Below are positions 1 through 11,457 of a stretch of DNA of 64,000 nt, in pieces; position 1 is the first letter of the stretch, and every line of letters begins with the position of its first letter. The notes below the pieces were generated by a model, which did not search any database, was not told where the DNA came from, and saw only the letters and a list, made by a program, of their open reading frames with translations. The translations under genes were made by a program, and so were the position numbers. The stretch is from Anatilimnocola floriformis (GTDB lineage Bacteria; Planctomycetota; Planctomycetia; Pirellulales; Pirellulaceae): positions 3,906,001 through 3,970,000 of the forward strand of contig NZ_JAMLFW010000001.1 in assembly GCF_024256385.1 (NCBI RefSeq), given 5' to 3'.

Positions 1-1
1 C

Positions 2-676
2 AATTTTCAACCCAACAACGACATGCCGGCCTTCACGCTCACCGCGGCCGAAGCCGAGTTGCAATCGAACCTCGACGAAAACACTCTCAGCCTCATCCTG
101 ATCGATTGCAAGATGGATACCGACGAGGGGCTGACGTTCGATTGGCCGGGGCGGACGGTGCAAGATATCCCGCTCACGTTTGCCGCTGCCAAGGACGTGG
201 GAGAAAGCAACCCCGCGCATCTACCGCTGCGCAAAATGACTGCCGCGATCGAAACGCAGAAACTCACAATTGCCGAGCTTGAACAATCGGTCGCAGCTGA
301 AACCGGCTTGGCCTTGATGACCGGCGACTTCGATTTGCTGTCGCAAGCCGCCTGGCAGAAGCGTCAGAACAGTGTCGAAACGGCGCGGCTGCGGCTGTAT
401 CGCTTGCAAAGCGAACCCTGGCGTCGTTGGGCCAGCGGCTTTTGCGCGATGGCCTTCGTGCTCATCGGCGCGCCGCTCGCCATCATGTGGCGAAACTCCG
501 ATTACCTCACCACGTTCATGGTCGCGTTCTTGCCGGTAATTCCCTACTGGATCTTTCTCAGCCAGTGCCTGAGCCTGGTGAAATCGGGCGACGCACCGCC
601 TGCCATCGTCTGGACAGCCAACATCGTCTATATGGGCGCCGGCGTCATCATGATCCGGCGCATGTTACGCAACTAA
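2..676 (+). CDS. LptF/LptG family permease, C-terminal part (5' truncated)
   Basis: The frame is open to the left window edge, so the start lies outside. About 224 codons remain. The visible part ends in the family's C-terminal membrane region: after a charged helical stretch comes 'EPWRRWASGFCAMAFVLIGAPLAI', here cited only as W-R-R-W-A-S followed by a hydrophobic segment with IGAPLA, then two more hydrophobic segments and a basic tail (MIRRMLRN). LptF and LptG form the inner-membrane part of the ABC exporter that carries lipopolysaccharide to the outer membrane through LptC and LptA. Whether this is LptF or LptG cannot be told from the C-terminus. The gene is convergent with the giant gene that follows, with only 3 bp between the stop codons and no terminator visible there. 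The family call is from recognisable sequence; the role in LPS export is inferred from the family. Confidence 0.85.
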   Translation, partial: NFQPNNDMPAFTLTAAEAELQSNLDENTLSLILIDCKMDTDEGLTFDWPGRTVQDIPLTFAAAKDVGESNPAHLPLRKMTAAIETQKLTIAELEQSVAAETGLALMTGDFDLLSQAAWQKRQNSVETARLRLYRLQSEPWRRWASGFCAMAFVLIGAPLAIMWRNSDYLTTFMVAFLPVIPYWIFLSQCLSLVKSGDAPPAIVWTANIVYMGAGVIMIRRMLRN

Positions 677-679
677 CAC

Positions 680-3600
680 TTACGTATTCGGCGGGATTCG
701 TTGATCTGCTCCCATGCCCACCGCATTGAAGTCGGTCGGGGCGAGGCCTGAGTCGACGACGTCGGCGGCTTCCCAGCAGAAGTCGTCGTCGCCGAGGCCG
801 CCGAAGAGATCGTCGTTGGCGCCGTCGTGGGTGATCGGCGCCAGGCCGGTGCTGTTGCTGCCCGTGCTGCCCCACAGGGCCAGCAGTGTGAGCAACGCAT
901 CGTCGTTGTCGCTGCCGTTGGTGTAGGTCGCGGGGCTGAATGTCGTCGTGTTCGCGACGCTCGTCCAAGTGCTGGACTCGTTCAGCACGCTGCCGCTGAT
1001 CAGCAGGTCGTTGCCCACGCCGCCATCGAGCAGATCGGCTCCCGTGCCGCCAAAGATCACATCGTTGCCGGCTTCGCCGTAGAGTCTGTCGTTGCCAGTG
1101 CCGCCGCTGAGCAAGTCGTTGCCGCCAGCGCCGCTCAGCGTGTCATTGCCATCGCCGCCGTACAGACGATCGTCGCCGTCGCTACCGTCGAGAATGTCAT
1201 TTCCCGCGCCGCCGTTGGCGTAATCATTGCCGCCGCCAGCCGAGATCTGGTCGTTGCCGCCGCCGCCATAGAAGACATCGTTGCCACCGAGACCGCTGAG
1301 AATGTCGTCGCCGCCGGTCGCGCTATTTTGCGGCGTGGGATCGCCGCTGGTCGGGCTGTTGTCGCCCCAGATCACGTTGTCGCCGCCGCTGCCGTTGATG
1401 CGGTCGTTGCCGTCGCCGCCCACCAGCCAGTCGTTGTTCATCGCGCCGCTGAGCACATCATCGCCACCCTCGCCGTAGAACTCGGCGGGGATCGTGAGAT
1501 TGCTTTGCGTGATATTATCATTCTGCGCGCCACCATAAATAATAGTCTTATTACTGGCGCTATAATTGCCGCTTCCCGCCGTGATCCGCAACCGAACCTG
1601 GTTCGGATTGAGAGTCGTGGAGTTCTTCGTCAACTGCACGATGTCGGAACCGGGAGTTGTGCGGGCAAACAGGTCACCCATCTGCACGTTGGTCAGCTTC
1701 CCTTGGTCGACGACATTGATATCTTCAATCTGCGTCCATGTCAAAGGTTGAATGCCAGTCGCTACTACGGTTCCAGGTGAGAAGGTTGAGACAATCACCG
1801 AGTTGGAATTCGGCAGCGCGCTGATATCAATATTATTACGATCGCCCGTCTCATCGCCGAGCGGCGCGGCGAGTCCTGTCGGCTGACCACCGTCGATGGC
1901 AATCGCTGTGCTGGTGCTCGGACGAATCGAACGCACGGTGCTCGCCACGGCGAGGCCGACGTTCGTCGCGCCAGTGCCGCTGATGCCCGGCGGTTGTTCG
2001 CCGAAGGTATCGTTGCCGTCGCCGACGTGCGGATTTCCCGGCGAATCGCCGTACAAATTGATGTTCGTCACGCCGCTGGCCGTCGCATTCGGCGTGAACA
2101 GTCCGGTTCCGCCGAGCTGATCCGAAGTGAACAGCAGGAACTGATCGCTGCCGGTCCAGCCGCTGAGATTGACGGTATTGAGATCGTGCGCCGGCATCGT
2201 GTTCACAAACCGGCCGTCGATTGAATCATTAAAGGTCGTGCCGGTGTAATCCAACACATCGATGTTACGGAAGACGACGTCACTACTAACCGTGCTGGTA
2301 ATGCCATCGATGAAATAGTCGGCCGAGACGCCCGCATTCACGGCACCGATCACTACCGTATCACCATTGAGAGTATCGCCCGTATCAATGATCGTCAGTG
2401 TATCGGTGTTTCCTAGCAGATTACCATCGCTGCCATCAACAACGACCGGCGCTTGAATATTATCAACGGTGTTCGTGCCATCATACAATTGAAACGAATC
2501 GCTGCCGGCATTGCCTTGTAAGAGTGCGCTCACGCCGGTGGGCAACGAGCGCAGACGAATGGTATCGGCCGAGCTGTCGCCGCCAGGAAGTGTTAGTAGA
2601 TCATTGGTATTGCCGGCCACCACTTGCAGGTTGGTCAGCGTGGCATTGTCGACGCTCACGACATCGATCAGTTCCGCCCCACCGCCGCCGACAACTACTG
2701 CGCTGGCAAAACCGCCGAAGGTCGTGGTCGCCACGCCGCCGTCGGCGACAAGTTGCGTCGTCGGGCCGATGTCGGTCAGCGTGAGGTTGCTCGTCGCGGC
2801 CGTGCCGGTCGCGTCGACGAGCAGCGTGCCGCCAGCACCGTTGAGATTGAGCGGCTCGATGTTCGCGACCGAAATCAACAACGTCGGTGCACCGATCGTG
2901 GGAAAAGTTCCCGGCGCGGCGAGCACATTGCCGCTGTTGCCGGCATCGCTCGCATCGCTGAAGTAACCCGTGTTCTGCGCGGTGAGATAGTTGATGGTGA
3001 GCGAATCGGTGCCGCCCACGCCACCATCGAAGTGAATCGAGACATCGTTGGCATCCCAAGGCGTTTGCGCACCGCGGAGCGTTTCGAGCGCGAGATCGGC
3101 ACTGCTATTCAGATGCGAACCCGCGCTCACGCCACCGCCGATGCCGCTGTTGTTGACTGCAGGTGCGCCACTGTTGAACCGCGGCAAGCCACCAGCCGTT
3201 TCGGTGATCGTCAGAGCATCGTTGTCGGTCGAACCGATGATCGTCAACGACTCGATGTTGGCGTCAGCACCGCTGAAAACCGGCAAGCTGTTGACGAGCA
3301 ACTGCAGTGTGTCGCCGGCGTTGTTGAGCCGAGCATCGATCGTATCGGCGACGCCGTTTTGATAGCCCGAGAACTTCATATCGAGCACTAGATGAAACGC
3401 CGAGCCCGGCGGATCGCTGCTGACATCTTCGATATCGTTGTAGGTGAGCGACGCGGCTTGCGTGCCGAAGCTGAACGAGCCGTTGCGATCGCCCGGGCCG
3501 AGCGTGAGCGTCGGCACGCCGAGGCCGGCCGTATCGACAATCAATTGATCGCCGGCAGGGAACACACCACTCGTCGGCGCGAAACCAAAGATCCGAATCG

Positions 3601-6600
3601 GCGTGAGCACATCACCGACATCTTGATCGGGCCGCACGTTGAACGAGTTGCCGGGCGAACCCGCACCGACATCGGCCGAGCCGTTGAACACCGCCAGCGG
3701 CGCATCGACATCGGCATCCCACACCAGCGAACCACCAACACCCGGATCCGCATCGCCCGCATCAATATTGATCGTCACGGTCCCCGCGGCCACTAGCACC
3801 GCCGTCGCCGGCACCGTCGCATTATCACCGGCCGACAACGTGATCACGCCGCCTGCATTCAGCGTCACCCCCGCGCTCACCGCGATGTTCTGCCCCGTGG
3901 TCGCCGCATCGGTCGCCGTCAGCAACACATCGCTGCCCACGCCACTCGCCGTCGCATTCTCCGTCACGCTGATGCCACCGGCAGTCGTGATCACCAGGTC
4001 ATTGCCGCCCGACAAACCCACGACCGCCGACAACCCTCCAATCGTGAGATTGCCGGTGTTATTCACAAACACGCCGCCGGTCCCGCCCACCGCTTCAAGC
4101 ACCGAAATCGTCGCTTCGAGCGGATCAGCACTCGTCCCCGCGCCCGTCGCCGACGACAGCACGATGCCCGTGCCGGTGATATTCATCGCCGCCGCATTGT
4201 TATCGCTAATCGCGCCAGCGACTGCATTAATCCGGCCATTCGCCGTCGTCACATTGCCGACCAGGACATTACCGGTATTCACCGTCAACGCATTCCCACC
4301 TAGCGCGAGCGTACTCGTCGCCGCCCCCGTGAACGCCGACACCGTCTCATCACTGAGCAACTGCAACGTCGCCCCATTCGCCACACTCACCGCCCCAGCC
4401 CCATCGGCAATCGCATTCCCCCCCTGCACCTGCAACGTGCCAGCACTGACCGCCGTCGTGCCGGTGTACGTATTCACGCCCGAGAGGGTCATTGTGCCCG
4501 TGCCGGCCTTGATGAAGCTGCCGGTGAAACCCGCGCCTTGCGAGATGACGCCCGAGAACGTCGTCGACAAGTTATTCGAGCCTGCCGTGAACGGCGTGGC
4601 CGCGGTGGCTTCCAGAATGACGCTTCCTGCACCACTGAGCGAGCCAACGGATGGCGTGGTGTTGGCCGTGAACCGCGCGGTTCCACCGGCTGCGACATCC
4701 AAATCGGAATTGATCAGAGCGCCAGTTCCCGAAATGAAAGTTGCACCCGAAGCAACATTGGTCTTGCCGGTACCAGCACCCACCGTGTAACTCGCGACAC
4801 CTCCGCCATGCTGCAGCGTTCCCGCCGAAACGGTGACGGTGGTTAGATTCAAACCAATCGTAGCGCCACCCGTAAAATTGAGCAGGCCCGGCCCGGCTTT
4901 CACGAGCGAGCCATTCGTCACATTCAAATTGTTGAGATCGAAGTCAACGCCAGCCAATGCGTTGTCAATCGTGAATGTGCGAGTCCCGCCGCCGAGATTC
5001 AAGTTGCCGGAAATGAGTCCGGCCGCTGTTGCCGAGGCCGACGTGTACGTGAGATTGCCATTCAGCGTGAGCACGCCAGTGCCAGTGGTGATCGAGGCTA
5101 CGCTGGCAACTGCTGTGTTACGACCGAACGAAATACCAGCCGTGGTTTGATTGAAATTATTCAGATCCAGCGTGGTCGCGCTGTTATCGTTTTGGCCCAT
5201 GATGATCTGGCCAGCAGCGGGCAACACATTGGCGGTTCCCATCCGCAGCGTTCCCACCGAAGTTTGCGTATTGACCCAGCTGTAGGTCTTGCCGGCGGTG
5301 CCGATGATCCACAGACCGCCATCGGTCTTGATCAGGCTGCCGCCCGTGAGATTGACGCTACCTTGCAAATGATTGGCGGTGCTGGTCGAGCCACCACGCA
5401 GCACGAACTGCGGCGAAGCCCCGGTGAGCGTGCCGGTGATATCGCTCGTGACCGTCAAAGAACCGGCGTTCGAAGTGAATTGCACGAAGGTTCCCGTGCT
5501 CGAAACGTCGATGGCGCCCGAGAGCGTATTGGCCTGCGCGCTGTTGAGCAGAGTCACGCGACCGGCAGCATTCGCATTCAAATTCAAAGCTTCGGGAACG
5601 TTGATCCCTGCGGCAGGATTCAGTTGCAAGGTCGTGCTGGTCGTACCGTCGGCACCCACGACAACGGTATTGTTTCCGGCCCCCGTCGCGCCCAACGCAT
5701 TGGCACTGGTCAACACAGTCGTGCCGCGATTGAGCGTCGTCACACCGGTGTAGGTGTTGTTGCCACCCAGTGTCAGCGTGCCGGTGTTGTTTTTGGTCAA
5801 ACCGCCGCTACCAGTGATCACGCCGGCCAGGGTCACCGATTGGCCGTTGGTATCGATGACTGCCGTCGCCGTGATGTTCACGCCGCGCGTGGCGGGTGAG
5901 GCGATGGTAGACGCGGCCACCAAGGTGCCGCCGCCAAACACCAGCGTATTTGTCGCCGAACCATCACCGATGGCCGAACTGCTGTTGGCATTCAAAGTAC
6001 CGGCAGTAATCGTCGTCGGACCGGAATACGTATTCAACTGCGACAACGTCAGCGTGCCAGTTCCCAGTTTCGTCACGCCGCCGGCGCCGGCGATCACGCC
6101 GGTCTGCGTAACGGGGTCGTCGCTGTTGATCGTCAGATTCGAAGTCACCGTCGCGCCGGTCAACACCAGGCCGGTATTGTCATCGCGCAGGCTCACGCTA
6201 CCGCCAGCGGCGACATTAACCGTGTTGAAGTTGTTGGCGGCGTTGGTCAGCGCAAACGTGCCCGTGCCGTTGAGCGTGGTCAGGTTGGTGACGGTCACGC
6301 CTTGCGTTTGAGCGACGTTTTCGGTCGTCAGCGACAGGTTATTCGTGATCGCAAGTCCCGCAGCGTTGAGATTCACCGTGTCGGTGCCAGCTCCGCCGTC
6401 GATCACCAGGCTGGTATTGGCATTGAGGACCAGTGAATTAACGGTCAACGTTTGATCGTTGTTCCCCATGTTGATCGTCAGCGAACCGCCGGCCGTTGGC
6501 ACGGCGAAGTCGGTCAGTTCAAACGTAGGAACTGTACTCTGCAGCCGGGCCATGCCAGCGCCGAGATCGCTCAGCGCGATGGTGCTATCGGCCGTGCCGG

Positions 6601-8533
6601 GCAAATTGAAAGTAACGTTCGCCGCAGTGCCGCTGTTGCTGATCGGCTCGAGACCCGTGTAATTGATCGTGCCAAAGTTTTGCATCACCACGCTGCCGTC
6701 GGAGGCATTGGTGTAGTTGTAAGTCACATTGCCTTGATTGCCGCCGACGATCGCCAGCTTGTCGCCCGGGCCCGTCGTGGGACCACCGCCGTTGAAGGTC
6801 AAGCCGCCCGTCGGGATCGGATTGCCGCCGGTCAGATCGACCGTCAGCGTGTCATTGCCAGCCGAGCCGTTAATGACCAGCGGAGATGTGGAAGAGACCG
6901 TCACCGGCAGGCCGCCGTTGACTGTGTATTGGCTGATGCCGTTGACCAGCTTCAAGACAATGTTGTCCGACCCGGAAGTTCCCGCAGTGCGGGGCCGAAC
7001 CAGAACGTAGAGGTTCTTCGTGGCGTAGGTGTTCGAGTTTGTGCTGAAGGTCCAGTCTGGCTGGTAATTCGCGCGTGCCGTATTCGGATCCACTCCAATG
7101 CCTAGCGCTTCAGCGCCAGCACCGTTCCAGCCGTTGTAGCCAAACAGAGTTTTGCCTACCGCAGCAGCAGCCGACGAATTGTGGATCTGCATCGAACCAT
7201 GCGAGCCGCCGGCTGAGCGACTATCGCCAAAATCGAGGGTGGATCCACTGGCTCCAGGAATGTTGAGTGTATTGCCGGCCCCGTAGTCGTTCGGCCAGAA
7301 TTCGACGTTCCCCATCACATTCGTCGCAGGCAGGCCGCTGACGTTGGAGAAGACATTCATGCCGGTCACGTATTGCTGAAAGACTGCAGTCGAGGCCGCG
7401 TTGGGAATGCCGAGGAGCGACGGATTGGTGGAATAGCCATCGGCGTTGAAGGAAGCCGAAACCCACTGCGTGGGACTCGGACCAGCGCCGTCGGTATCGA
7501 GTTCCAAGTAGTAGGCGATGCGATCAAACGAATTGGCCGGAATCAGCGCGGCATTGTTGACGTCGTAGGCCACCGCGCCGCTGCTGTAGTTGGCGTCGTT
7601 CGGCAGCGCCTTTTGATACAGCAGTTGATAGTCGGCCAGTTCTGGGGCATTGGACGAGAGTGCAGCCGGTGCGGCGGTTGCGGTCGGTGTAGGAATGGGA
7701 GTGTTGCTGGTTTGGCGCACCAGAACCGCGATGTTCTTGATCTGGTAGGTGCCGACGTTGGCTGCAAAGGTCCAGTCAGAGCCGTGCGCCGGATTCGGGT
7801 CGTTGCCGATGCCAAGCGCTGCGGCGTTCAGCGTGCTGTCGTTCCAGTTGTTGAACGCAAACAGCGTTTGCCCGGTTATTCCCGGACCAGCGCCATCGGT
7901 GTCGTAGTTGTGAATCTGCATCGAGCCGTGGCCGCCCGCACTGATGGTATCGCCGAAGTCATAGGTCGACCCGTTGGCATTCGGCACGCCGACACCGTTC
8001 GCCGTGTTGTAGTTCGAGGGCCAAAACTCGATGTTGCCGGTGGTGATGCCCGTTCCGGTGACGATGCCTGCCTTATTCGAAAAGACATTCATGCTGGTCA
8101 GGTTCTGTTGAAACACAGCACCTGATGACAAATTAGGAACACCGATCTTGGCAAGATTGTTCGTCAGCGCATTGGCCGACACATAGACCCACTCGGTTGG
8201 CGCAGGACCGGCGCCGTCGGTGTCTAGTTCCAGATAGTAAGCAACTCGATCGAACGGATTAGCGATTGCCCCGGAGTTGTTGACGGAGTAAGGAACATTA
8301 CCGGCAGAGAAGTTGTTCGTCCCCGTGATGTTCAGCTCGTACACCAGCGAATAATTGGCCGCTTCGGGCACGTTGGCGAAGACGCCCGTCGCCATCATGC
8401 TGCGGTCTTCGAGCGCCTCCAGAAACGCTTGCCGCCGTCCATTTTTTGCGGTGTCGCGAGCAGGCCGGGCCTTGCCGCTGGCGAAAGGCGCACGAACACG
8501 AGACCACCACGACCGGCGGATGCGGTTTGACAT
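680..8533 (-). CDS. Giant exported protein with autotransporter-type beta repeats and C-terminal RTX repeats
   Basis: 2617 residues. The N-terminus is basic (R-R-S-W-W-S-R) and carries '[13 protein letters not shown]', a variant of the planctomycete LEPR-XLL export motif, at about residues 38-50; there is no ordinary hydrophobic signal peptide. Residues ~50-280 and ~293-525 are two copies of one domain (shared landmarks [41 protein letters not shown]). Residues ~560-745 match a module in the other giant of this window. Three autotransporter-associated beta-strand repeats (GTGTLTLS.. NTYSG/TG.. TAGTL) lie near 812-868, 901-950 and 1330-1380. Residues ~2340-2515 are RTX-type GGxGxDxL repeats, expected to bind calcium outside the cell. 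The ending resembles planctomycete RTX C-termini. Likely a cell-surface or secreted adhesin-like protein; the function is not known. No Shine-Dalgarno site is seen before the ATG. Confidence 0.8.
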   Translation of the reverse strand: MSNRIRRSWWSRVRAPFASGKARPARDTAKNGRRQAFLEALEDRSMMATGVFANVPEAANYSLVYELNITGTNNFSAGNVPYSVNNSGAIANPFDRVAYYLELDTDGAGPAPTEWVYVSANALTNNLAKIGVPNLSSGAVFQQNLTSMNVFSNKAGIVTGTGITTGNIEFWPSNYNTANGVGVPNANGSTYDFGDTISAGGHGSMQIHNYDTDGAGPGITGQTLFAFNNWNDSTLNAAALGIGNDPNPAHGSDWTFAANVGTYQIKNIAVLVRQTSNTPIPTPTATAAPAALSSNAPELADYQLLYQKALPNDANYSSGAVAYDVNNAALIPANSFDRIAYYLELDTDGAGPSPTQWVSASFNADGYSTNPSLLGIPNAASTAVFQQYVTGMNVFSNVSGLPATNVMGNVEFWPNDYGAGNTLNIPGASGSTLDFGDSRSAGGSHGSMQIHNSSAAAAVGKTLFGYNGWNGAGAEALGIGVDPNTARANYQPDWTFSTNSNTYATKNLYVLVRPRTAGTSGSDNIVLKLVNGISQYTVNGGLPVTVSSTSPLVINGSAGNDTLTVDLTGGNPIPTGGLTFNGGGPTTGPGDKLAIVGGNQGNVTYNYTNASDGSVVMQNFGTINYTGLEPISNSGTAANVTFNLPGTADSTIALSDLGAGMARLQSTVPTFELTDFAVPTAGGSLTINMGNNDQTLTVNSLVLNANTSLVIDGGAGTDTVNLNAAGLAITNNLSLTTENVAQTQGVTVTNLTTLNGTGTFALTNAANNFNTVNVAAGGSVSLRDDNTGLVLTGATVTSNLTINSDDPVTQTGVIAGAGGVTKLGTGTLTLSQLNTYSGPTTITAGTLNANSSSAIGDGSATNTLVFGGGTLVAASTIASPATRGVNITATAVIDTNGQSVTLAGVITGSGGLTKNNTGTLTLGGNNTYTGVTTLNRGTTVLTSANALGATGAGNNTVVVGADGTTSTTLQLNPAAGINVPEALNLNANAAGRVTLLNSAQANTLSGAIDVSSTGTFVQFTSNAGSLTVTSDITGTLTGASPQFVLRGGSTSTANHLQGSVNLTGGSLIKTDGGLWIIGTAGKTYSWVNTQTSVGTLRMGTANVLPAAGQIIMGQNDNSATTLDLNNFNQTTAGISFGRNTAVASVASITTGTGVLTLNGNLTYTSASATAAGLISGNLNLGGGTRTFTIDNALAGVDFDLNNLNVTNGSLVKAGPGLLNFTGGATIGLNLTTVTVSAGTLQHGGGVASYTVGAGTGKTNVASGATFISGTGALINSDLDVAAGGTARFTANTTPSVGSLSGAGSVILEATAATPFTAGSNNLSTTFSGVISQGAGFTGSFIKAGTGTMTLSGVNTYTGTTAVSAGTLQVQGGNAIADGAGAVSVANGATLQLLSDETVSAFTGAATSTLALGGNALTVNTGNVLVGNVTTANGRINAVAGAISDNNAAAMNITGTGIVLSSATGAGTSADPLEATISVLEAVGGTGGVFVNNTGNLTIGGLSAVVGLSGGNDLVITTAGGISVTENATASGVGSDVLLTATDAATTGQNIAVSAGVTLNAGGVITLSAGDNATVPATAVLVAAGTVTINIDAGDADPGVGGSLVWDADVDAPLAVFNGSADVGAGSPGNSFNVRPDQDVGDVLTPIRIFGFAPTSGVFPAGDQLIVDTAGLGVPTLTLGPGDRNGSFSFGTQAASLTYNDIEDVSSDPPGSAFHLVLDMKFSGYQNGVADTIDARLNNAGDTLQLLVNSLPVFSGADANIESLTIIGSTDNDALTITETAGGLPRFNSGAPAVNNSGIGGGVSAGSHLNSSADLALETLRGAQTPWDANDVSIHFDGGVGGTDSLTINYLTAQNTGYFSDASDAGNSGNVLAAPGTFPTIGAPTLLISVANIEPLNLNGAGGTLLVDATGTAATSNLTLTDIGPTTQLVADGGVATTTFGGFASAVVVGGGGAELIDVVSVDNATLTNLQVVAGNTNDLLTLPGGDSSADTIRLRSLPTGVSALLQGNAGSDSFQLYDGTNTVDNIQAPVVVDGSDGNLLGNTDTLTIIDTGDTLNGDTVVIGAVNAGVSADYFIDGITSTVSSDVVFRNIDVLDYTGTTFNDSIDGRFVNTMPAHDLNTVNLSGWTGSDQFLLFTSDQLGGTGLFTPNATASGVTNINLYGDSPGNPHVGDGNDTFGEQPPGISGTGATNVGLAVASTVRSIRPSTSTAIAIDGGQPTGLAAPLGDETGDRNNIDISALPNSNSVIVSTFSPGTVVATGIQPLTWTQIEDINVVDQGKLTNVQMGDLFARTTPGSDIVQLTKNSTTLNPNQVRLRITAGSGNYSASNKTIIYGGAQNDNITQSNLTIPAEFYGEGGDDVLSGAMNNDWLVGGDGNDRINGSGGDNVIWGDNSPTSGDPTPQNSATGGDDILSGLGGNDVFYGGGGNDQISAGGGNDYANGGAGNDILDGSDGDDRLYGGDGNDTLSGAGGNDLLSGGTGNDRLYGEAGNDVIFGGTGADLLDGGVGNDLLISGSVLNESSTWTSVANTTTFSPATYTNGSDNDDALLTLLALWGSTGSNSTGLAPITHDGANDDLFGGLGDDDFCWEAADVVDSGLAPTDFNAVGMGADQRIPPNT

Positions 8534-8870
8534 GGGAGAGGTTTTAGCTGGGGAGGTAGTTACAAATCAGGCGTCGCGCAGGATGTGACAAAACCCGGCA
8601 GGGTGCGCAAGATATGCCCGTGGATCTGAGTATATCGAGGGAATCGCAAATATCCACTTTCTCACATGGGTATTGAAAGATTAAACCCCAGAAGTCAACT
8701 GCGGATTGCCGCAGCCGAGCGACAGATCGTTACTTTTTGTTGTTTTCACGCTTACGACCGGCCACTTCCGCAGAATCCGATTCAGCGCGTTACGGTGACC
8801 GCCCGGGGCAGCACTGCGACAGGCTGTCACTTTTCTCCGCCGTCATCGCTCAACAGAGGAGGCATTCAGC
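8534..8870. other. Divergent intergenic region (337 bp)
   Basis: This gap separates the divergent starts of the giant RTX protein and the L,D-transpeptidase. It should hold both promoters. I see no convincing -35/-10 pair, RNA gene or strong hairpin in it. Its only clear signal is the AGAGGAGG ribosome-binding sequence at 8855-8862 before the GTG at 8871. Confidence 0.4.
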
Positions 8871-9986
8871 GTGCTCAACGCCGGATGCTTCTTATCAGTC
8901 AGCTTTTCAACCCCGCATTCGCGGGCCTCTCCAGGAGCACTGCGCACTTGCAGTGACACGATCATGGCCGTTTTTGAAAAATCCAAGGGGCAAGACCTCA
9001 CCGGTTGGGACAAAATCACGCACACGCAAACCATCAAGGAAGGCAAAGACACGCGCATGACGCTGGCCGGTTACGACATGACCGGCTTCTATGTCATCTC
9101 GACCGATACCTCGGTTTGCACGATTCACGAAACGACCTCCCCCACCGTTAAACAGCCCGTCGCCGAGCGGCAGTTTGTGGTCACCGGCGTGCGCGATGGG
9201 TCGTGCGAGATCCAGGCGTTGTATTCCGAAAAGAACCGGACGGTCCTGGCGTCGTTCAAGGTGATCGTCACCAACGTAAAGATGGCTGCGAAGCTCGTCT
9301 TCTTTCCCGGCGAACGAACCGTCGGTGAATGCACGATGGGAACCATCTTCGTCGTCGGGGGCAACGGCGAACACTACGACGCAGCCGGTGGCGCGCCGGC
9401 CGCATACAAGGGCGAAGGTGGCCACACCTCGGATCCCACGCCGCCGGGAGTGTATGTTCTCGGTCCGCAGCACAAAGCGACGACCGGCACTTGGCCGAAC
9501 TCGGCGATTCCGTGGGGCGCGCAACTCCGTCTCGGCAAAGAGCCCGGCCGTGTCGAATATCTGCAGGGTGGCAACAGCTGGGCCGCGGCCAATGGCCCGA
9601 CCGGGATCATCGTGAAATACATGAAGCAATTTGCCGCTCGCGACGGCAAGACGCGCACGACGGAAGAATGCGACAATGAACTCGCCGGCCTCTTCTTCAC
9701 CGACCGCGAACGCAAGGTGCTCCGTACCACGTCGTGGGACCAGAACGACTTCGGCCAATGGTCGTGGAACCTCACCCTCAACGGCAAGATCACGCCCTTC
9801 TACATTCACACCACGCCGCTGAACGAATTGCAAACCGTGAAAGGCTGGACCGTGAAACTCGACAACTCACACGGCTGCGTGCACCTCGCGCCAAAGACAC
9901 GCGACAAAATGATGGCCGATGGCTATCTGAAGAAAGGCGTGATCTTCGAAGTGCGGAAATACAGCGACGTCGCGCCGCGTAATTGA
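8871..9986 (+). CDS. L,D-transpeptidase (YkuD domain) without a recognisable signal peptide
   Basis: The C-terminal half carries the YkuD catalytic signature 'NSHGCVHLAP' (nt ~9864-9893) with the nucleophilic cysteine and its histidine partners, and an upstream 'FYIHTTPLNE' segment typical of the fold. YkuD enzymes form 3-3 peptidoglycan crosslinks or attach proteins to the wall. The first ~100 residues look like a beta-rich Ig-like domain. Two starts are possible. GTG 8871 has a strong AGAGGAGG 8 nt upstream (371 aa). ATG 8964 (340 aa, MAVFEKSKGQ) starts where the sequence begins to look like folded protein but has no close ribosome site. Neither gives a signal peptide, which is odd for an enzyme acting in the envelope. 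It stands alone, with a terminator-like hairpin at 10120-10150. Confidence 0.8.
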   Translation: MLNAGCFLSVSFSTPHSRASPGALRTCSDTIMAVFEKSKGQDLTGWDKITHTQTIKEGKDTRMTLAGYDMTGFYVISTDTSVCTIHETTSPTVKQPVAERQFVVTGVRDGSCEIQALYSEKNRTVLASFKVIVTNVKMAAKLVFFPGERTVGECTMGTIFVVGGNGEHYDAAGGAPAAYKGEGGHTSDPTPPGVYVLGPQHKATTGTWPNSAIPWGAQLRLGKEPGRVEYLQGGNSWAAANGPTGIIVKYMKQFAARDGKTRTTEECDNELAGLFFTDRERKVLRTTSWDQNDFGQWSWNLTLNGKITPFYIHTTPLNELQTVKGWTVKLDNSHGCVHLAPKTRDKMMADGYLKKGVIFEVRKYSDVAPRN

Positions 9987-10119
9987 TCCGCCTCCTGGGA
10001 GAATTCACTTCGCCACCGTAGCAGCCTTGAATTCGCGCGGTGGAATATATAACAGGTTATTAGATTTTACGTATTTCGGGCAACATCTTGTCCGTAAACG
10101 CCTTGCGGCGAAATCGTGC

Positions 10120-10150
10120 GGTTATATCGAGCCCGGGCTATAACCTTTTT
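10120..10150 (+). terminator. Intrinsic terminator downstream of the L,D-transpeptidase gene
   Basis: GGTTATA (10120-10126) pairs with TATAACC (10139-10145), with a GC-rich palindrome GCCCGGGC inside, and TTTTT follows directly at 10146-10150. It lies 134 nt after the L,D-transpeptidase stop. The structure is seen in the sequence; its function as a terminator is inferred. Confidence 0.65.
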
Positions 10151-10416
10151 ATAACCATCGCCGATCCTTCGCACACAAACCGATCGCTTCCGTGGTAATG
10201 CTCCGTTCGACATCGATTGGCTGCCCTCCGCGCGCACCGGTAGCGCAGCGACGACTGCCGCTTTCAAAAACATCAACCGAATTGAGAAAGATCACTCGCC
10301 AATTAAATGCGAATGTAGTGACAACTTTGGTCAGCGATTTCCATTCGGCAGTCGGCCAAATCTGGCACTCAGCCAAGGTGCGTAGCTGGCGAACGAACAC
10401 CTCTTAATCGACCCCA

Positions 10417-10514
10417 GGGAGGGCGAGGCTCCCGCCGAGCCGCGCCGGTCGAAAGCAATCGGCACCTGCCATTGCCGGTCACCTTCGGCGGCTCGGCAGG
10501 AGCCTCGCCCTCCC
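10417..10514. repeat. Palindromic intergenic repeat (REP-like), copy 1
   Basis: A 98-bp unit begins GGGAGGGCGAGGCTCCCGCC and ends GGCAGGAGCCTCGCCCTCCC, so its ends are imperfect inverted copies of each other and it can fold into a long hairpin. A second copy at 59809-59898 lies in the opposite orientation: the inner flank 'CTTTCGACCGGCGCGGCTCGG' is on the right in that copy and, as its complement, on the left here. The element sits in the gap just before a small zinc-ribbon gene. Confidence 0.8.
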
Positions 10515-10562
10515 GAACGTCGTCTTGCAGTTTTTTCGAACAGAGTTCGAACAGAGGATGTT

Positions 10563-11012
10563 GTGACTGTCATTGCTTGCCGCGAGTGTCATCAGCCCGT
10601 CTCGACCGAGGCGCCGGCGTGTCCGCATTGTGGCTGTCCGACCGATCCCAAGCCGGTTCACAAGTCGAGCCGAGGACCGCAGAGCTCGCTCGGCAAGGAT
10701 CCGCGCTGTTACCTCTGCGGCGGTTCGGCGAATCGCGCCTGTTCGCGATGCGGACAATTCTGCTGTGGCGCTCACATCGGCGCGCCGAGCAATTATTCTT
10801 CCGCACTCTGCACTGGCTGCGATCGCACTCGTCAGAAATTCCTGTTTTGGACACTGGCTTTCGTGGCGGTGATCATTGGCAGCTTCTGCGCTTTGAAAGC
10901 CTACGAATCATTCAATCCCGTAGCGAAGTTGAAGGCGTCCGATGTATTGCCGATCAGGCGGGAGATTGAGAAACAGCAGCGGGAGATGTGGGAGAATAAA
11001 CGTCGACCGTAA
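10563..11012 (+). CDS. Small zinc-ribbon membrane protein
   Basis: 149 residues. The N-terminus has CxxC...CPHCGCP (residues ~6-25), a zinc-ribbon pair, followed by a second cysteine-rich block with CYLCGG, CSRCGQFCCG and CTGC (about 49-88). One hydrophobic segment (about residues 92-112, FLFWTLAFVAVIIGSFCAL) follows, then a basic, charged tail. It is probably anchored in the inner membrane with its metal-binding part on one side; I do not recognise a specific function. The start is GTG with AGAGGA at 10553-10558, 4 nt away. The palindromic repeat at 10417-10514 lies immediately upstream. Confidence 0.6.
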   Translation: MTVIACRECHQPVSTEAPACPHCGCPTDPKPVHKSSRGPQSSLGKDPRCYLCGGSANRACSRCGQFCCGAHIGAPSNYSSALCTGCDRTRQKFLFWTLAFVAVIIGSFCALKAYESFNPVAKLKASDVLPIRREIEKQQREMWENKRRP

Positions 11013-11092
11013 GCTTTCCCCGGGACTCGCCAGTTTTGTTATCCTGGGCGGTTTCCACCCACTGAAACTGCCGCTCGAATCGAGGAACTGCA

Positions 11093-11398
11093 ATGCTCGC
11101 TCACATGGTTTACTTCACGCTCAAGGACAGCTCCGATGCCGCCATCGATCACATGGTGGGGGCCTGCCAGAAATACCTCAGCGGCCATCCGGGAACGAAG
11201 TTTTTTGCGGCCGGCAAACTCGTGCCCGATCTCACTCGCCCCGTGAATCAGATCGACTTCCACGTCGCGCTGCATGTGGTCTTCGATACTCGCCAAGCCC
11301 ACGACGATTACCAGACGCACCCACGGCACATCCAATTCATCGAAGAAAACAAAGCTAGCTGGGACCGCGTGCGGGTCTTCGATTCGTACGTCGACTAG
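11093..11398 (+). CDS. Dabb (stress-responsive A/B barrel) domain protein
   Basis: 101 residues, the usual size of a single dimeric alpha/beta-barrel Dabb domain. The start 'MLAHMVYFTLKD' and the pattern of a short helix, beta strands with 'DFHVALHVVFDTRQAHDDYQTHPRH' (cited by its landmarks HVAL, F-D, YQTHP-H) and 'VRVFDS' are typical of the family (PF07876 type). These proteins bind or rearrange small molecules, but members without a pathway context have no assigned reaction. ATG follows GAGGAA at 11082-11087 with a 5-nt spacer. The neighbours do not indicate a substrate. Confidence 0.8.
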   Translation: MLAHMVYFTLKDSSDAAIDHMVGACQKYLSGHPGTKFFAAGKLVPDLTRPVNQIDFHVALHVVFDTRQAHDDYQTHPRHIQFIEENKASWDRVRVFDSYVD

Positions 11399-11457
11399 GG
11401 AATACACGACCTTCGTGAGAACGAAACTACCCGCCAAGTTCATTGCGGGTTGCCGCA

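Larger units (their letters stand above)
9987..10562. other. Intergenic region (576 bp) with terminator and palindromic repeat
   Basis: The stretch contains an AT-rich segment near 10040-10075, the terminator at 10120-10150 and the palindromic repeat at 10417-10514. The short open frames here have no ribosome site and no family resemblance, so I do not call genes. Confidence 0.5.

Noticed and set aside
1000-1500. CRISPR-like short periodic DNA repeats
   Set aside because: They are diverged codons of RTX repeats in a coding frame; there are no identical repeats with unique spacers.
3639-4790. 383-codon plus-strand frame opposite the first giant gene
   Set aside because: Ala/Pro/Val-rich sequence typical of antisense to Gly/Thr/Asn repeats; no domain.
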